From NCBI RefSeq assembly GCF_003752155.1, contig NZ_RJVG01000005.1:186001-250000 (forward strand): DNA of 64,000 nt, written 5' to 3'. Below are positions 37,301 to 45,377 of the stretch, piece by piece. Source of the DNA: Mobilisporobacter senegalensis (GTDB taxonomy: Bacteria > Bacillota > Clostridia > Lachnospirales > Lachnospiraceae). The notes under the pieces were generated by a model. It did not search any database and was not told where the DNA came from. It saw nothing but the letters and a program-made list of their open reading frames with translations. Made by a program: the position numbers and the translations under genes. Positions within the stretch are counted from its first letter, which is position 1. Each line of letters starts with the position of its first letter.

Positions 37301-38545
37301 TTACAGGGTAGGATAGATTTCTTTTGGTACATAGGCCTTCACAAAGATACCTTCTTCTCTATATTCTTCCTCTAATAATTGTCCATATTTACGAATCCCT
37401 TGTATCTTTCCTGCATCGGAATAAGAGAAGACTTTCTCGATCAGGATCTTTTGTTCTTTTAATATATCTTCAATCACTTCCAGCAATGTATCAAGACCTG
37501 TCTTCTGTTTTCCAGAAATCTTCACTACTTTATCTGCTTTAAAATCTTTAATGATCAATGGAACCTCTAGTTTATCCTGCTTATTAAAGGCCGTAATAAT
37601 AGTTTTATCTTTCACTCCAAGTTTATTTAAAGTTTCATAAACTACATGCATCTGTTTGTAAGCATCGGGATTGGAACTATCTACAACATGGAGAATAATA
37701 TCTGCATATTTCGCTTCTTCCAGTGTACTGCGGAACGCATCTACAAGATGATGAGGTAATTTACGGATAAATCCAACGGTATCTGTCAGCAAAATCTGCT
37801 GCCCGCTTTCTAATGTGAGATTTCTTGTAGTAGGATCAAGGGTTGCAAAAAGTTTATCCTCTTCCAATACCCCTGCACCTGTCAAAGTATTTAGCAAAGT
37901 AGATTTGCCTGCATTGGTATACCCCACTATTGCAATTACTGGTATTCCATTCTTACTTCTTTGTTGTCTTGTAGTTTCCCTGGATCTTTTTACATCATTC
38001 AGCTCTCTGTTTAACTGAGTAATACGTTCCTTAATAAGACGCCTGTCCATTTCAAGTTTCTTTTCACCGGGACCCCTTGTTCCAATACCACCTCCAAGCC
38101 TGGATAAGGAATTACGAAGTCCAACTAATCTTGATGCTCTGTCCTTTAATTGGGCAAGTTCAACCTGTATCTTACCTTCTTTCGTAGAAGCCCGGCTGGC
38201 AAAGATATCTAAAATCATAATAGTTCGATCAATTACTTTTACATCCAGAGCTTCCTGCAGATTTTTAAGCTGTACCGGTGATAATTCATCATCACAGACC
38301 ACTCCGGTTGCATCAAGTTCTTCAACTAATTCCCTGACTTCATCAATCTTACCTTTCCCGATATAAGTTCCAGGGTGAATATTTTCTCTATTTTGTATTA
38401 CTTTTCCCACAGTGACAGCCCCGGCAGTTTTCCCTAGTTCTTCAAGTTCCTCTAAAGATTCTTTCGTATCATCACCATCACTTACGGCTACACCAACCAG
38501 AATGATTCTCTCTTCCTGCTCTTTTATTTCAAAAATTTCTGCCAT
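37301..38545 (-). CDS. hflX: GTPase HflX
   Basis: A 414-residue ribosome-associated GTPase that splits or rescues stalled ribosomes. The N-terminal domain (VTVGKVIQNRENIHPGTYIGKGKIDEV) and glycine-rich linker (RLGGGIGTRGPGEKKLEMDRR) are typical. The G domain shows GYTNAGKSTLLN, DTVGFIRKLPHHL and NKQD. GGAGGTCATT precedes the ATG. The TPR lipoprotein gene lies just upstream on the same strand, about 28 bases away, so the two may share a transcript. Confidence 0.95.
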   Translation of the reverse strand: MAEIFEIKEQEERIILVGVAVSDGDDTKESLEELEELGKTAGAVTVGKVIQNRENIHPGTYIGKGKIDEVRELVEELDATGVVCDDELSPVQLKNLQEALDVKVIDRTIMILDIFASRASTKEGKIQVELAQLKDRASRLVGLRNSLSRLGGGIGTRGPGEKKLEMDRRLIKERITQLNRELNDVKRSRETTRQQRSKNGIPVIAIVGYTNAGKSTLLNTLTGAGVLEEDKLFATLDPTTRNLTLESGQQILLTDTVGFIRKLPHHLVDAFRSTLEEAKYADIILHVVDSSNPDAYKQMHVVYETLNKLGVKDKTIITAFNKQDKLEVPLIIKDFKADKVVKISGKQKTGLDTLLEVIEDILKEQKILIEKVFSYSDAGKIQGIRKYGQLLEEEYREEGIFVKAYVPKEIYPTL

Positions 38546-38572
38546 AATGACCTCCGTGCTCTTTTTATATTA

Positions 38573-39772
38573 TTATTTCTCTTTGGATGATTTTGATTCA
38601 GTCACTCGTGTCTTAATAAATTCAAATTCTCTCATCATCTCTTTATCATCCGGATATAACTTCAAGTATTTTTCAGCAGTACCATAGGCTTCTTTAAAGC
38701 TGCTCAAATTTTCATAAGCAATTACCTGATTATATAATAATTCTTTTAAAGTACTGGAATCATTTTGTTTGATTCCCATGTTCAAAAATCCCAGTGCTTC
38801 TTCATAATTTTCATTTGCAATAAGACAAGCTGCTAATTGATTATACACCAATGATATCTGTATGTCAGACTCTTTATTGAGATATTCTTTATAATATTGG
38901 ATTGCCAAATCATAATCTTCTTCAATACGATAAATCTCGCCCAGATAATAATTCGCAAGATTGAAGCCATCCTCCAACGATTCATTAAACTTAACTGCTG
39001 CTTTCTCGTAATCACCTGATAAAAATAAGAGTTTTGCTCCATTAAAATCATTCTCTTTTGATTTTGCTTTTATTTGGGCAGCTTTGGATAATACTTTTTT
39101 CCCTGCTTCAACTTCTCCCATCTTATTAAATATTGCATATTTCTCAAAATAATATTCATATACATCTTTATCAAATTCCAGTGCTTTATCATAACTCTCT
39201 ATTGCTTTTTCAAATTCTCCTAAATGATAATTCGTTCTTGCGATCAATTCATATATGCCCGCATTTGGTTTAAATTCATCCAGTATCTTCTCATATTGAT
39301 TGAGGGCGTCTTTATAATTACCCGATTTTTCATAGGATGAAGCAATATAATACATTAAATCCTGATTTAGTTTATCTTCCTCTTTAATTTCTAATGCCTT
39401 ACTAAATTCAACAATTGCATTCTCATATTCTCCTCCTTCGTAATAAGCAACTCCTTTGCCGCGATAAGCTTTTTTATTGTTCTCACGTACAACCTTATTG
39501 TTTTTATTTAAAATAGCTTTATCAAATTCTGCTAATGCTTCATCAACTTGTCCCGTTTTCACTAATCCAAATCCATAGTCTATAAAATACTCTGCTTTCC
39601 CCTGATTCAATTTTACAGCTTCCTTAAGGTTCTCTACTGCTTTACTGTATTCGCCTTTCTCAAAATATTTCATACCTGTTTTATGATATGAATTTGCGCT
39701 ATTGCCAAAACTACATCCGGTCAACATTATGATCCAAATTATTATAATGAAACCAAGGCTATTTTTCCTCAT
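38573..39772 (-). CDS. Tetratricopeptide-repeat lipoprotein
   Basis: A 399-residue lipoprotein. The chosen start (39772, GGAGGATATTTC before it) gives MRKNSLGFIIIIWIIMLTGC, a signal peptide with lipobox. The rest is a run of TPR units (YHKTGMKYFEKGEYSKAVEN, AYRGKGVAYYEGGEYENAIV and others) from about 30 to 380. It should be a membrane-anchored scaffold on the outer face of the cell. The partner is unknown. The frame extends ten codons further upstream without a ribosome site. Confidence 0.85.
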   Translation of the reverse strand: MRKNSLGFIIIIWIIMLTGCSFGNSANSYHKTGMKYFEKGEYSKAVENLKEAVKLNQGKAEYFIDYGFGLVKTGQVDEALAEFDKAILNKNNKVVRENNKKAYRGKGVAYYEGGEYENAIVEFSKALEIKEEDKLNQDLMYYIASSYEKSGNYKDALNQYEKILDEFKPNAGIYELIARTNYHLGEFEKAIESYDKALEFDKDVYEYYFEKYAIFNKMGEVEAGKKVLSKAAQIKAKSKENDFNGAKLLFLSGDYEKAAVKFNESLEDGFNLANYYLGEIYRIEEDYDLAIQYYKEYLNKESDIQISLVYNQLAACLIANENYEEALGFLNMGIKQNDSSTLKELLYNQVIAYENLSSFKEAYGTAEKYLKLYPDDKEMMREFEFIKTRVTESKSSKEK

Positions 39773-39883
39773 GAAATATCCTCCGCAATAAATACTTTTC
39801 ATTCCTTTATTTAACTTTTTTATTCTATCACTTAAACTACTTTCGGTAAACCTATTAACCCAAACTTTATGAAAATATTTAAA

Positions 39884-39932
39884 GGGACCATTGCAAAATA
39901 CAGTTTTCTGAACTTAGAAGAACTTTATTTTT
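39884..39932. repeat. Half copy of the TTGCAAAA hairpin element
   Basis: CCATTGCAAAATACAGTTTT and a following TTCTGAACTTAGAAGAACTT match the left arm and core of the element at 25140-25202 in reverse orientation. The right arm is missing and the sequence overlaps the 3' end of the BlaR1-like gene. It is likely a decayed copy. Confidence 0.5.
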
Positions 39933-41496
39933 CCCGAAAGATTTCCATAAGCATATCTCCCTCTTGATAAACCAACGAATTAAGATTAGAATCCATAAAG
40001 TATAAATAGCCAAAATATTCATATCCATCCTCTGTGATAAATCTGACAGCATTATAACTATAAAACCCGGATTCCTTTACCAATTCTTCTATCGGTACAA
40101 AATTATTAAACGGTTCTTCTGTTTTTTCATATTGTTGTTGATACAGTTTATTATCTTCTACTTTATAAACATACATAGTCTCTTCACTTAACGGATGTAA
40201 ATACACTGTTTTGCCATCCTTGGATACTGTGACTTCACAATAGTTATCTCCCTGTGTCATATTACAGCCAATGGACTCTAAGTCTAATGTCCTTACCAAT
40301 GTTTGTGTATCTAGATCATATACAAACAATCCAAAATACCCGTGAAAAATGATATAGGCTCTGGAAGCATAATCCAATACCGGGGAATCTGCACCAATAT
40401 TCAAATCCGGATTCCAATTTGCAGGTCTGGGGATCAGCTCCCTGATATCTTTGATTGAGTTCTCCTCCTCAGCCTTTGTCATACTGTCTGATATATTCTG
40501 AGTTTCACTGTTATTCCTTAAATCAATGAATTCTTCCTCCGATGATGTAAATGTGACTGCTATAACTGCCAATAACACCAGCATTAACCCAGCTAATGTT
40601 GTCTTTAACATCTTAGGCTGGTCTGCTATCATCTTTATCCTCTCTTTCAATGCCCGTTTATCAGCAGTCATGGTTATGGCAGTCTTTATTAAATCAGAGG
40701 ATGTTGCTTTATTCGTAACCAGTGAAAGTATGGTTCGTCCATATTGAATTCTTTGTTCGTTTCCCAATATTTCAATTGCTGCTTCATCACAGGCCAGTTC
40801 ACAATCTCTTTTTGAAAGGTAAGCAGCCAGCCATACAAATGGGTTCACCCAATACAACACGATTAATCCGCATCGAATAATAGACCACATATGATCATAA
40901 TGTTTAAAATGACATAATTCATGAGTTAAAACATGTTCTAATTGTTCCGGATTTTCTAATATCTCTGGTGTAATATATACAGCCGGTTCAGAATATACCC
41001 CATACAGACACGGAGTTTGTAAGTCAGATACTGTATATACAGGTAATGGAAAATCTGGTTTTAATATACGCTTTCTGTGATCAATTAAGTATCTGCTAAA
41101 ACGTATGTTAATGACAATCATCCATATTCCAATGATAACAACTCCTGCAAACCACACAGCCATAATAATTAATTCCCAGTCAATTGCCGCAAGTTTAATC
41201 AACAGGGAAGTTGCATTTTCATCATGATATACAACGCCTGTTGTAATATTAGTGACTAATGGTTCCAGGTCGGTTCCTTTAATTACATTTTTATTAACGT
41301 GGACTACAGGATTCATGATACTAAAAGAGCTCCCAATACCAGGTAACTGTATCAATGTATTTGGCAGCAGTAATCTAATGGCTGCCAGACCCCAAAGTGC
41401 ATATTGGAGTCGAAAATTTATCTTACCTTTTAACAGGAAGCGTATAATACATAGGATAATTATTAAAATCGAGGATGAGACAAAGGTTTCAATCAT
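39925..41496 (-). CDS. BlaR1/MecR1-type M56 membrane peptidase sensor
   Basis: A 523-residue integral membrane metalloprotease. It has membrane helices at about 5-22, 32-50 and 110-130, an intracellular zinc site HELCH at 192-196 in VLTHELCHFKHYDHMW, then a fourth helix near 300 and an extracellular part. That extracellular part lacks the penicillin-binding STxK/KTG motifs and looks beta-rich (DLDTQTLVRTLDLESIG, VSKDGKTVYLHPLSEETMYVY), so the signal is probably not a beta-lactam. Start at 41496 follows GGAGGAGAAGT. It overlaps the blaI-like gene by 8 bases. It should trigger cleavage of the repressor. Confidence 0.85.
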   Translation of the reverse strand: MIETFVSSSILIIILCIIRFLLKGKINFRLQYALWGLAAIRLLLPNTLIQLPGIGSSFSIMNPVVHVNKNVIKGTDLEPLVTNITTGVVYHDENATSLLIKLAAIDWELIIMAVWFAGVVIIGIWMIVINIRFSRYLIDHRKRILKPDFPLPVYTVSDLQTPCLYGVYSEPAVYITPEILENPEQLEHVLTHELCHFKHYDHMWSIIRCGLIVLYWVNPFVWLAAYLSKRDCELACDEAAIEILGNEQRIQYGRTILSLVTNKATSSDLIKTAITMTADKRALKERIKMIADQPKMLKTTLAGLMLVLLAVIAVTFTSSEEEFIDLRNNSETQNISDSMTKAEEENSIKDIRELIPRPANWNPDLNIGADSPVLDYASRAYIIFHGYFGLFVYDLDTQTLVRTLDLESIGCNMTQGDNYCEVTVSKDGKTVYLHPLSEETMYVYKVEDNKLYQQQYEKTEEPFNNFVPIEELVKESGFYSYNAVRFITEDGYEYFGYLYFMDSNLNSLVYQEGDMLMEIFREK

Positions 41497-41872
41497 ACTT
41501 CTCCTCCTCTGCTTTTTTAAGAATACCATAGAGTTCATCAATCTCATCTTTTGTAAGAGAATCCTGTTTTACCATGGCATTTACCATCATACTAAGACTT
41601 CCGTTATAAACCTTATCCAAAAATCCTTTCGTTTCAGTGTAAGAAACCTGCTCTTTTGAAATATTGGGATAATACTGTTTTGCACGTGACCCTTCCTCAA
41701 AACGTACTGCACCTTTTTTCTCCATACGGGAAAGCATTGTAATTACAGTATGTTTTGTCCAACCAGTTTTCTCTTTTAAATCGGCTGTCAGCATTGTTAT
41801 GGTACGTGGTGAAGATTCCCATAACAAATTCATTATTTTCCACTCTCCATTTGATAAATCTATATATTTCAT
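41489..41872 (-). CDS. BlaI/MecI-family repressor
   Basis: A 127-residue winged-helix repressor. LSNGEWKIMNLLWESSPRTI, TGWTKHTVITMLSRMEKKGAV and the C-terminal dimerisation helices match Penicillinase_R proteins. AGGAG lies eight bases before the ATG at 41872. It is the first gene of the pair and should repress itself and the M56 peptidase gene until the peptidase senses its signal. Operator-like dyads overlap the promoter. Confidence 0.92.
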   Translation of the reverse strand: MKYIDLSNGEWKIMNLLWESSPRTITMLTADLKEKTGWTKHTVITMLSRMEKKGAVRFEEGSRAKQYYPNISKEQVSYTETKGFLDKVYNGSLSMMVNAMVKQDSLTKDEIDELYGILKKAEEEKYD

Positions 41873-41890
41873 AATAATCGCTCCTTTGGT

Positions 41891-41938
41891 CAACATATGT
41901 CTACCTTAATACTATCATTTTGGTATACATGTGTCAAC
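41891..41938 (-). promoter_or_regulatory. Promoter and BlaI-type operators of the repressor/peptidase pair
   Basis: On the minus strand TTGACA (41932-41937), 17 bases, TAGTAT (41909-41914). Two dyads of ACA-TGT type, CAACATATGTCTAC (41891-41904) and GTATACATGTGTCAAC (41923-41938), flank the -10 and cover the -35. This is the arrangement expected for BlaI autorepression. Confidence 0.75.
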
Positions 41939-42005
41939 CAATAATATTTTTATAATATATAAACTTATCCAGAAAATGCTATCTCTCTCTTTACAAGTAG
42001 GAATG

Positions 42006-44357
42006 TTACAGCTGGCAGCCCTCAGGTAAGTCCACTTCCAGTCTATCGTCAATATGATATGATTTTCCATAGATCGTTACTTCTACTTCAGCCTCTTTTG
42101 TTATATTCTCAATTTGTAACCTGTTCTTATTTATTTTTATTATTAATTTCTGCCCATGCCATATGATAGGAAATTCCAGATCACTCCAGGTTTTAGGCAG
42201 TTTCGGCTCTATTCTAAGTTTCCCATTGATCATACGTACTCCGCCAAATCCATAGACGATACATTGCCATATGCCCCCAATAGAAGCAGCATGTATACCA
42301 CTATCTGAACTCTTCATATTAGTTCCCAGATCAATGCCTGCAGCTTTACGGAATAAATCATATGCTTTATCATAATCTCCCAAGTCATTTGCCAGTATAC
42401 AGTGAGAAGAAAGGGAAAGGGATGAATCATGAAGAGTACGTGGTTCATAATAATCCCAATTTGCTTTTTTAACTTCATAAGAAAACATATCTTCCAGACA
42501 TAAGAATAACATCATTATATCTGCCTGTTTTGATACCTGAATGTGATTAATCTGTTCTATATTATAATCAAGAAAAATAGTATCTACCTGAGTTTGACTT
42601 TTATAATTTGTCAAGTCGATCTCCTTATAAGTGAGATAATATTTATCCTGAGGAATAACAAGATCCTCTTCTCTTGGTACCGGAAGATATATTTTATCAG
42701 CTCTATCCACCCACATTTCATAGGAGGCATCTAAATCCAGAGAGTTTAGAAGTTTATTAAAGATGGATGTTCTTTCTTCTTTCAAATATTGATAATATTC
42801 CATGGCCTTTTTGATATTCCAATAAGCCATATAATTGGTGTATGCATTATCGTCTGCATGCTCTTTATACTCATCCGGGCCAACTACATTGTTGATATGA
42901 TATAAACCGTCTTCCTCACTGAATTCTAATCTGGATACCCAAAAATTAGCAGTATCAAATATCACTTCATAACCATATTGGTCCATAAATTTTTGATCAT
43001 CCGTTACTTTGTAATATTGCCAAATACCATAGGAAACATCGGATGTGATATGTTGTTCTATAAACCCTGACCAAATCTTAGTTGGCTCCCCTGTTATAAT
43101 GTCTGCTGCTCCCCACACAGGTGTCACTTCTCCATCATCAAGCCATGCTGATTCCCATGGAAATTGAGCTCCTGAAAATCCATTGGATAATGCTTTTGCC
43201 CGTGCACCATTAAGGGACAGATAGCGGTATTGTTCTAATTGTTTTGCTAACTGGGGATCTGTAAATATAAAATAAGGCAGCACAAAAATATCAGTATCCC
43301 AAAATGTATGCCCCTTGTACCCTTCTCCACTTAGTCCCTTTGCTCCTATACTCATTCTATTATCATGAGAAGGTACCATAATAGCTAAATGGTACTGGGC
43401 AAAGCGTATTGATAATTGGTCAAATTCGTCTTCTGCTGTAATCTTAATCGGTGTCTTGTCCCAAACTTTCTTTCCCCACTCTGTGGCAGAATCATAAGCA
43501 ATCCTGTCATACCCATGAGCCACAGCATTCTTTAGTAAAGACAACGATTTTTCCTGGAGCTTTTTAAGTCCTATATCTGCATTATCTGGTTCCCTTGATG
43601 TATAGACATTGGAAATCTTTTGAATGACCAAAGGAATGCCTTGAGGCACATCCATCTCATACTCCATATAGATTTTTCTTCTCTCAATAATAATGCGGGA
43701 CTCCAATTCACAAGTCTCATTATCTATCATAAAGGAAAGACTTGTATTATGTACAAAATCTATTTGGGATTCTCCTGTTGTCTGAACCAGCTGCATGTAT
43801 TTTTGCTCATATAGTCTCTTATCTCCATCTGACAAATGCTGGGAACCACTATTCGTAATTCGTCCATTGATGCCCGATATTATTTTCAAAGAAATATTGC
43901 TGTTTATAGGAGTAATTATAACTTTTTGGGCAATCAGATGTAAATCCGCCATAGATACCACCCGGTAAAACTCAATAGCTAATTCATCCCCTTTTGGGGA
44001 AATCCAGACGATACATCTTGATAATTCACCTGTTCTTAAATTAAGTTTACGACTATATTTTTTTATGGTTCCTTTATCCAATGTAAAACAGCAACCGTTA
44101 ATAATCATCTGCAAATTAATAATATCTGCAATATTCGGTAATTCTGTTACTTCCCTGTCATCGAATTTATTAAAGGTTCCCGCAACAAAATAACCCCTTT
44201 TTTCATTCAGATATTCCTCCTCTGTCGCAGATCGAAGCCCCAAGTATCCATTCCCAAGGCACATGATTGCTTCACATTTTCCCAACCATGAGCTGTCAAA
44301 TTTTTCTTCTTCAATGTACCAATCTTCTGCCTTACTATAATTCATACTTGTATTCAT
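42006..44357 (-). CDS. Glycoside hydrolase family 65 disaccharide phosphorylase
   Basis: A 783-residue protein of the maltose/kojibiose/trehalose phosphorylase family. The N-terminal beta-sandwich is followed by the (alpha/alpha)6 barrel. FWDTDIFVLPYF is the substrate-binding region, and the general acid is probably Glu496 in VVGPDEYKEHADDNAYTN. It would split an alpha-glucoside with phosphate, giving beta-glucose 1-phosphate. The substrate cannot be told, and no beta-phosphoglucomutase gene is adjacent. AGGAGGATCAT precedes the start. It stands alone, next to the repressor/peptidase pair. Confidence 0.9.
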   Translation of the reverse strand: MNTSMNYSKAEDWYIEEEKFDSSWLGKCEAIMCLGNGYLGLRSATEEEYLNEKRGYFVAGTFNKFDDREVTELPNIADIINLQMIINGCCFTLDKGTIKKYSRKLNLRTGELSRCIVWISPKGDELAIEFYRVVSMADLHLIAQKVIITPINSNISLKIISGINGRITNSGSQHLSDGDKRLYEQKYMQLVQTTGESQIDFVHNTSLSFMIDNETCELESRIIIERRKIYMEYEMDVPQGIPLVIQKISNVYTSREPDNADIGLKKLQEKSLSLLKNAVAHGYDRIAYDSATEWGKKVWDKTPIKITAEDEFDQLSIRFAQYHLAIMVPSHDNRMSIGAKGLSGEGYKGHTFWDTDIFVLPYFIFTDPQLAKQLEQYRYLSLNGARAKALSNGFSGAQFPWESAWLDDGEVTPVWGAADIITGEPTKIWSGFIEQHITSDVSYGIWQYYKVTDDQKFMDQYGYEVIFDTANFWVSRLEFSEEDGLYHINNVVGPDEYKEHADDNAYTNYMAYWNIKKAMEYYQYLKEERTSIFNKLLNSLDLDASYEMWVDRADKIYLPVPREEDLVIPQDKYYLTYKEIDLTNYKSQTQVDTIFLDYNIEQINHIQVSKQADIMMLFLCLEDMFSYEVKKANWDYYEPRTLHDSSLSLSSHCILANDLGDYDKAYDLFRKAAGIDLGTNMKSSDSGIHAASIGGIWQCIVYGFGGVRMINGKLRIEPKLPKTWSDLEFPIIWHGQKLIIKINKNRLQIENITKEAEVEVTIYGKSYHIDDRLEVDLPEGCQL

Positions 44358-44518
44358 ATGATCCTCCTGTTGTAATTCGTATTAATCCTAAAAATCTTGA
44401 TGAATTTATATTAAAATTTATATTAGATTTTGTACATTGACGATATCACCAAATTAATCAGGCAGAACCGTACAATTTCTATAGTAAAAGATTTTACTTT
44501 CATATATTTAAAAGTAAC

Positions 44519-44553
44519 AAAAAAACCCTAAAGACTTCCTCATCTTTTAGGGT
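44519..44553 (-). terminator. Terminator of the OPT-PqqD operon
   Basis: ACCCTAAAAGA pairs with TCTTTAGGGT, followed on the minus strand by TTTTTTTG. It lies ten bases after the last gene. Confidence 0.85.
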
Positions 44554-44563
44554 AAATTGTTTT

Positions 44564-44920
44564 TCAATCTTTTGATTGTAATCTATATATTTTCTTTCCG
44601 TGATCCAATTCTTCTGTTATAATACCATTTTCCTTCATCTCGTTAATTAAAGCTTTACTAAAAACTTTAGGTTCTGTTACAACTGCTTTTCTTTTGCTAT
44701 AAAACTGGGATGCCGAAATTTTATTCACTTCTTTTTCAACCTCAGAAATAGTGATCTGTCCATTCTTTTTCAAATATTTTAGGACCTTCTTACGCCCTTT
44801 GATTGAAAGAATTTGCAACAGATCATTTTGCTGGGACATACTTTTCTTTAGTCCCCATATATATATTACAGATGTTGCAATGGCCGTCATTAGGATACCA
44901 ACAATCATTTCTAACATCAA
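44564..44920 (-). CDS. Membrane-anchored winged-helix-like small protein
   Basis: A 118-residue protein that I do not recognise. One N-terminal membrane helix (about 3-23) is followed by a cytoplasmic domain rich in Lys (KGRKKVLKYLKKNGQITISEVEKEV...). It resembles a winged helix, ending in NGIITEELDHGKKIYRL. It may be a membrane-bound DNA- or RNA-binding protein. Its start overlaps the PqqD-like gene stop in ATGA, so it is translated with it. Confidence 0.6.
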   Translation of the reverse strand: MMLEMIVGILMTAIATSVIYIWGLKKSMSQQNDLLQILSIKGRKKVLKYLKKNGQITISEVEKEVNKISASQFYSKRKAVVTEPKVFSKALINEMKENGIITEELDHGKKIYRLQSKD

Positions 44921-45276
44921 TCTTTCCCTTCCTTACTATAAATAATAAACTTGTGGTCCTTTAATATCTGAAAGAATTTTACTAATCTGTTTAATAAGGG
45001 CTCTGCTTTTTCACCAAAATGTTTATGAACTTCTTCAGAGATTCTATAAATCGTATTCACTCCATCAATACATTTCCACACAAAGCTGCCATAATCATCA
45101 AGTTCAATATTACTTATTTTAGGAGTCTTGAAAAATTTTTGAGCAATTTTATCATAAAAACCTTCATGAGGTACTTCAACTATCACTCTTCCTTTTTCAT
45201 TCTCACTCCAACTATACTTTTTATTTTTTAATGGTACAAAATCCATATAATTTTCTTGTTTTTTATTTTTGCCCAC
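44917..45276 (-). CDS. PqqD-like protein (RiPP recognition-type fold)
   Basis: A 119-residue protein. A GTG start at 45276 with AAGGAG before it is better than the upstream ATG, which would add 28 unlike residues. The PqqD-type segment runs KKFFKTPKISNIELDDYGSFVWKCIDGVNTIYRISEEVHKHFGE. PqqD-like domains bind leader peptides in RiPP pathways, but no radical SAM enzyme or precursor peptide gene is nearby. It lies between an OPT oligopeptide transporter and the small membrane protein, so peptide binding related to transport is conceivable. Confidence 0.75.
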   Translation of the reverse strand: MGKNKKQENYMDFVPLKNKKYSWSENEKGRVIVEVPHEGFYDKIAQKFFKTPKISNIELDDYGSFVWKCIDGVNTIYRISEEVHKHFGEKAEPLLNRLVKFFQILKDHKFIIYSKEGKD

Positions 45277-45312
45277 TTTTTTACTCCTTATAAATGAAAT
45301 CTTTATATGAAG

Positions 45313-45345
45313 AATACATGGCAAACTCTGATAATTGCCATGTAT
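45313..45345 (-). repeat. Hairpin between OPT transporter and PqqD-like gene
   Basis: ATACATGGCA and TGCCATGTAT pair perfectly. It has no T-run on the minus strand (TATTCTTC follows), so it may be a weak terminator or a processing signal within the operon. Confidence 0.55.
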
Positions 45346-45377
45346 CCCTCTTAATTCCATAATTTAAATTATATTAT

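Noticed and set aside
39925-41872. Beta-lactam resistance locus
   Set aside because: Only the repressor and sensor-like genes are present. There is no beta-lactamase or penicillin-binding domain.
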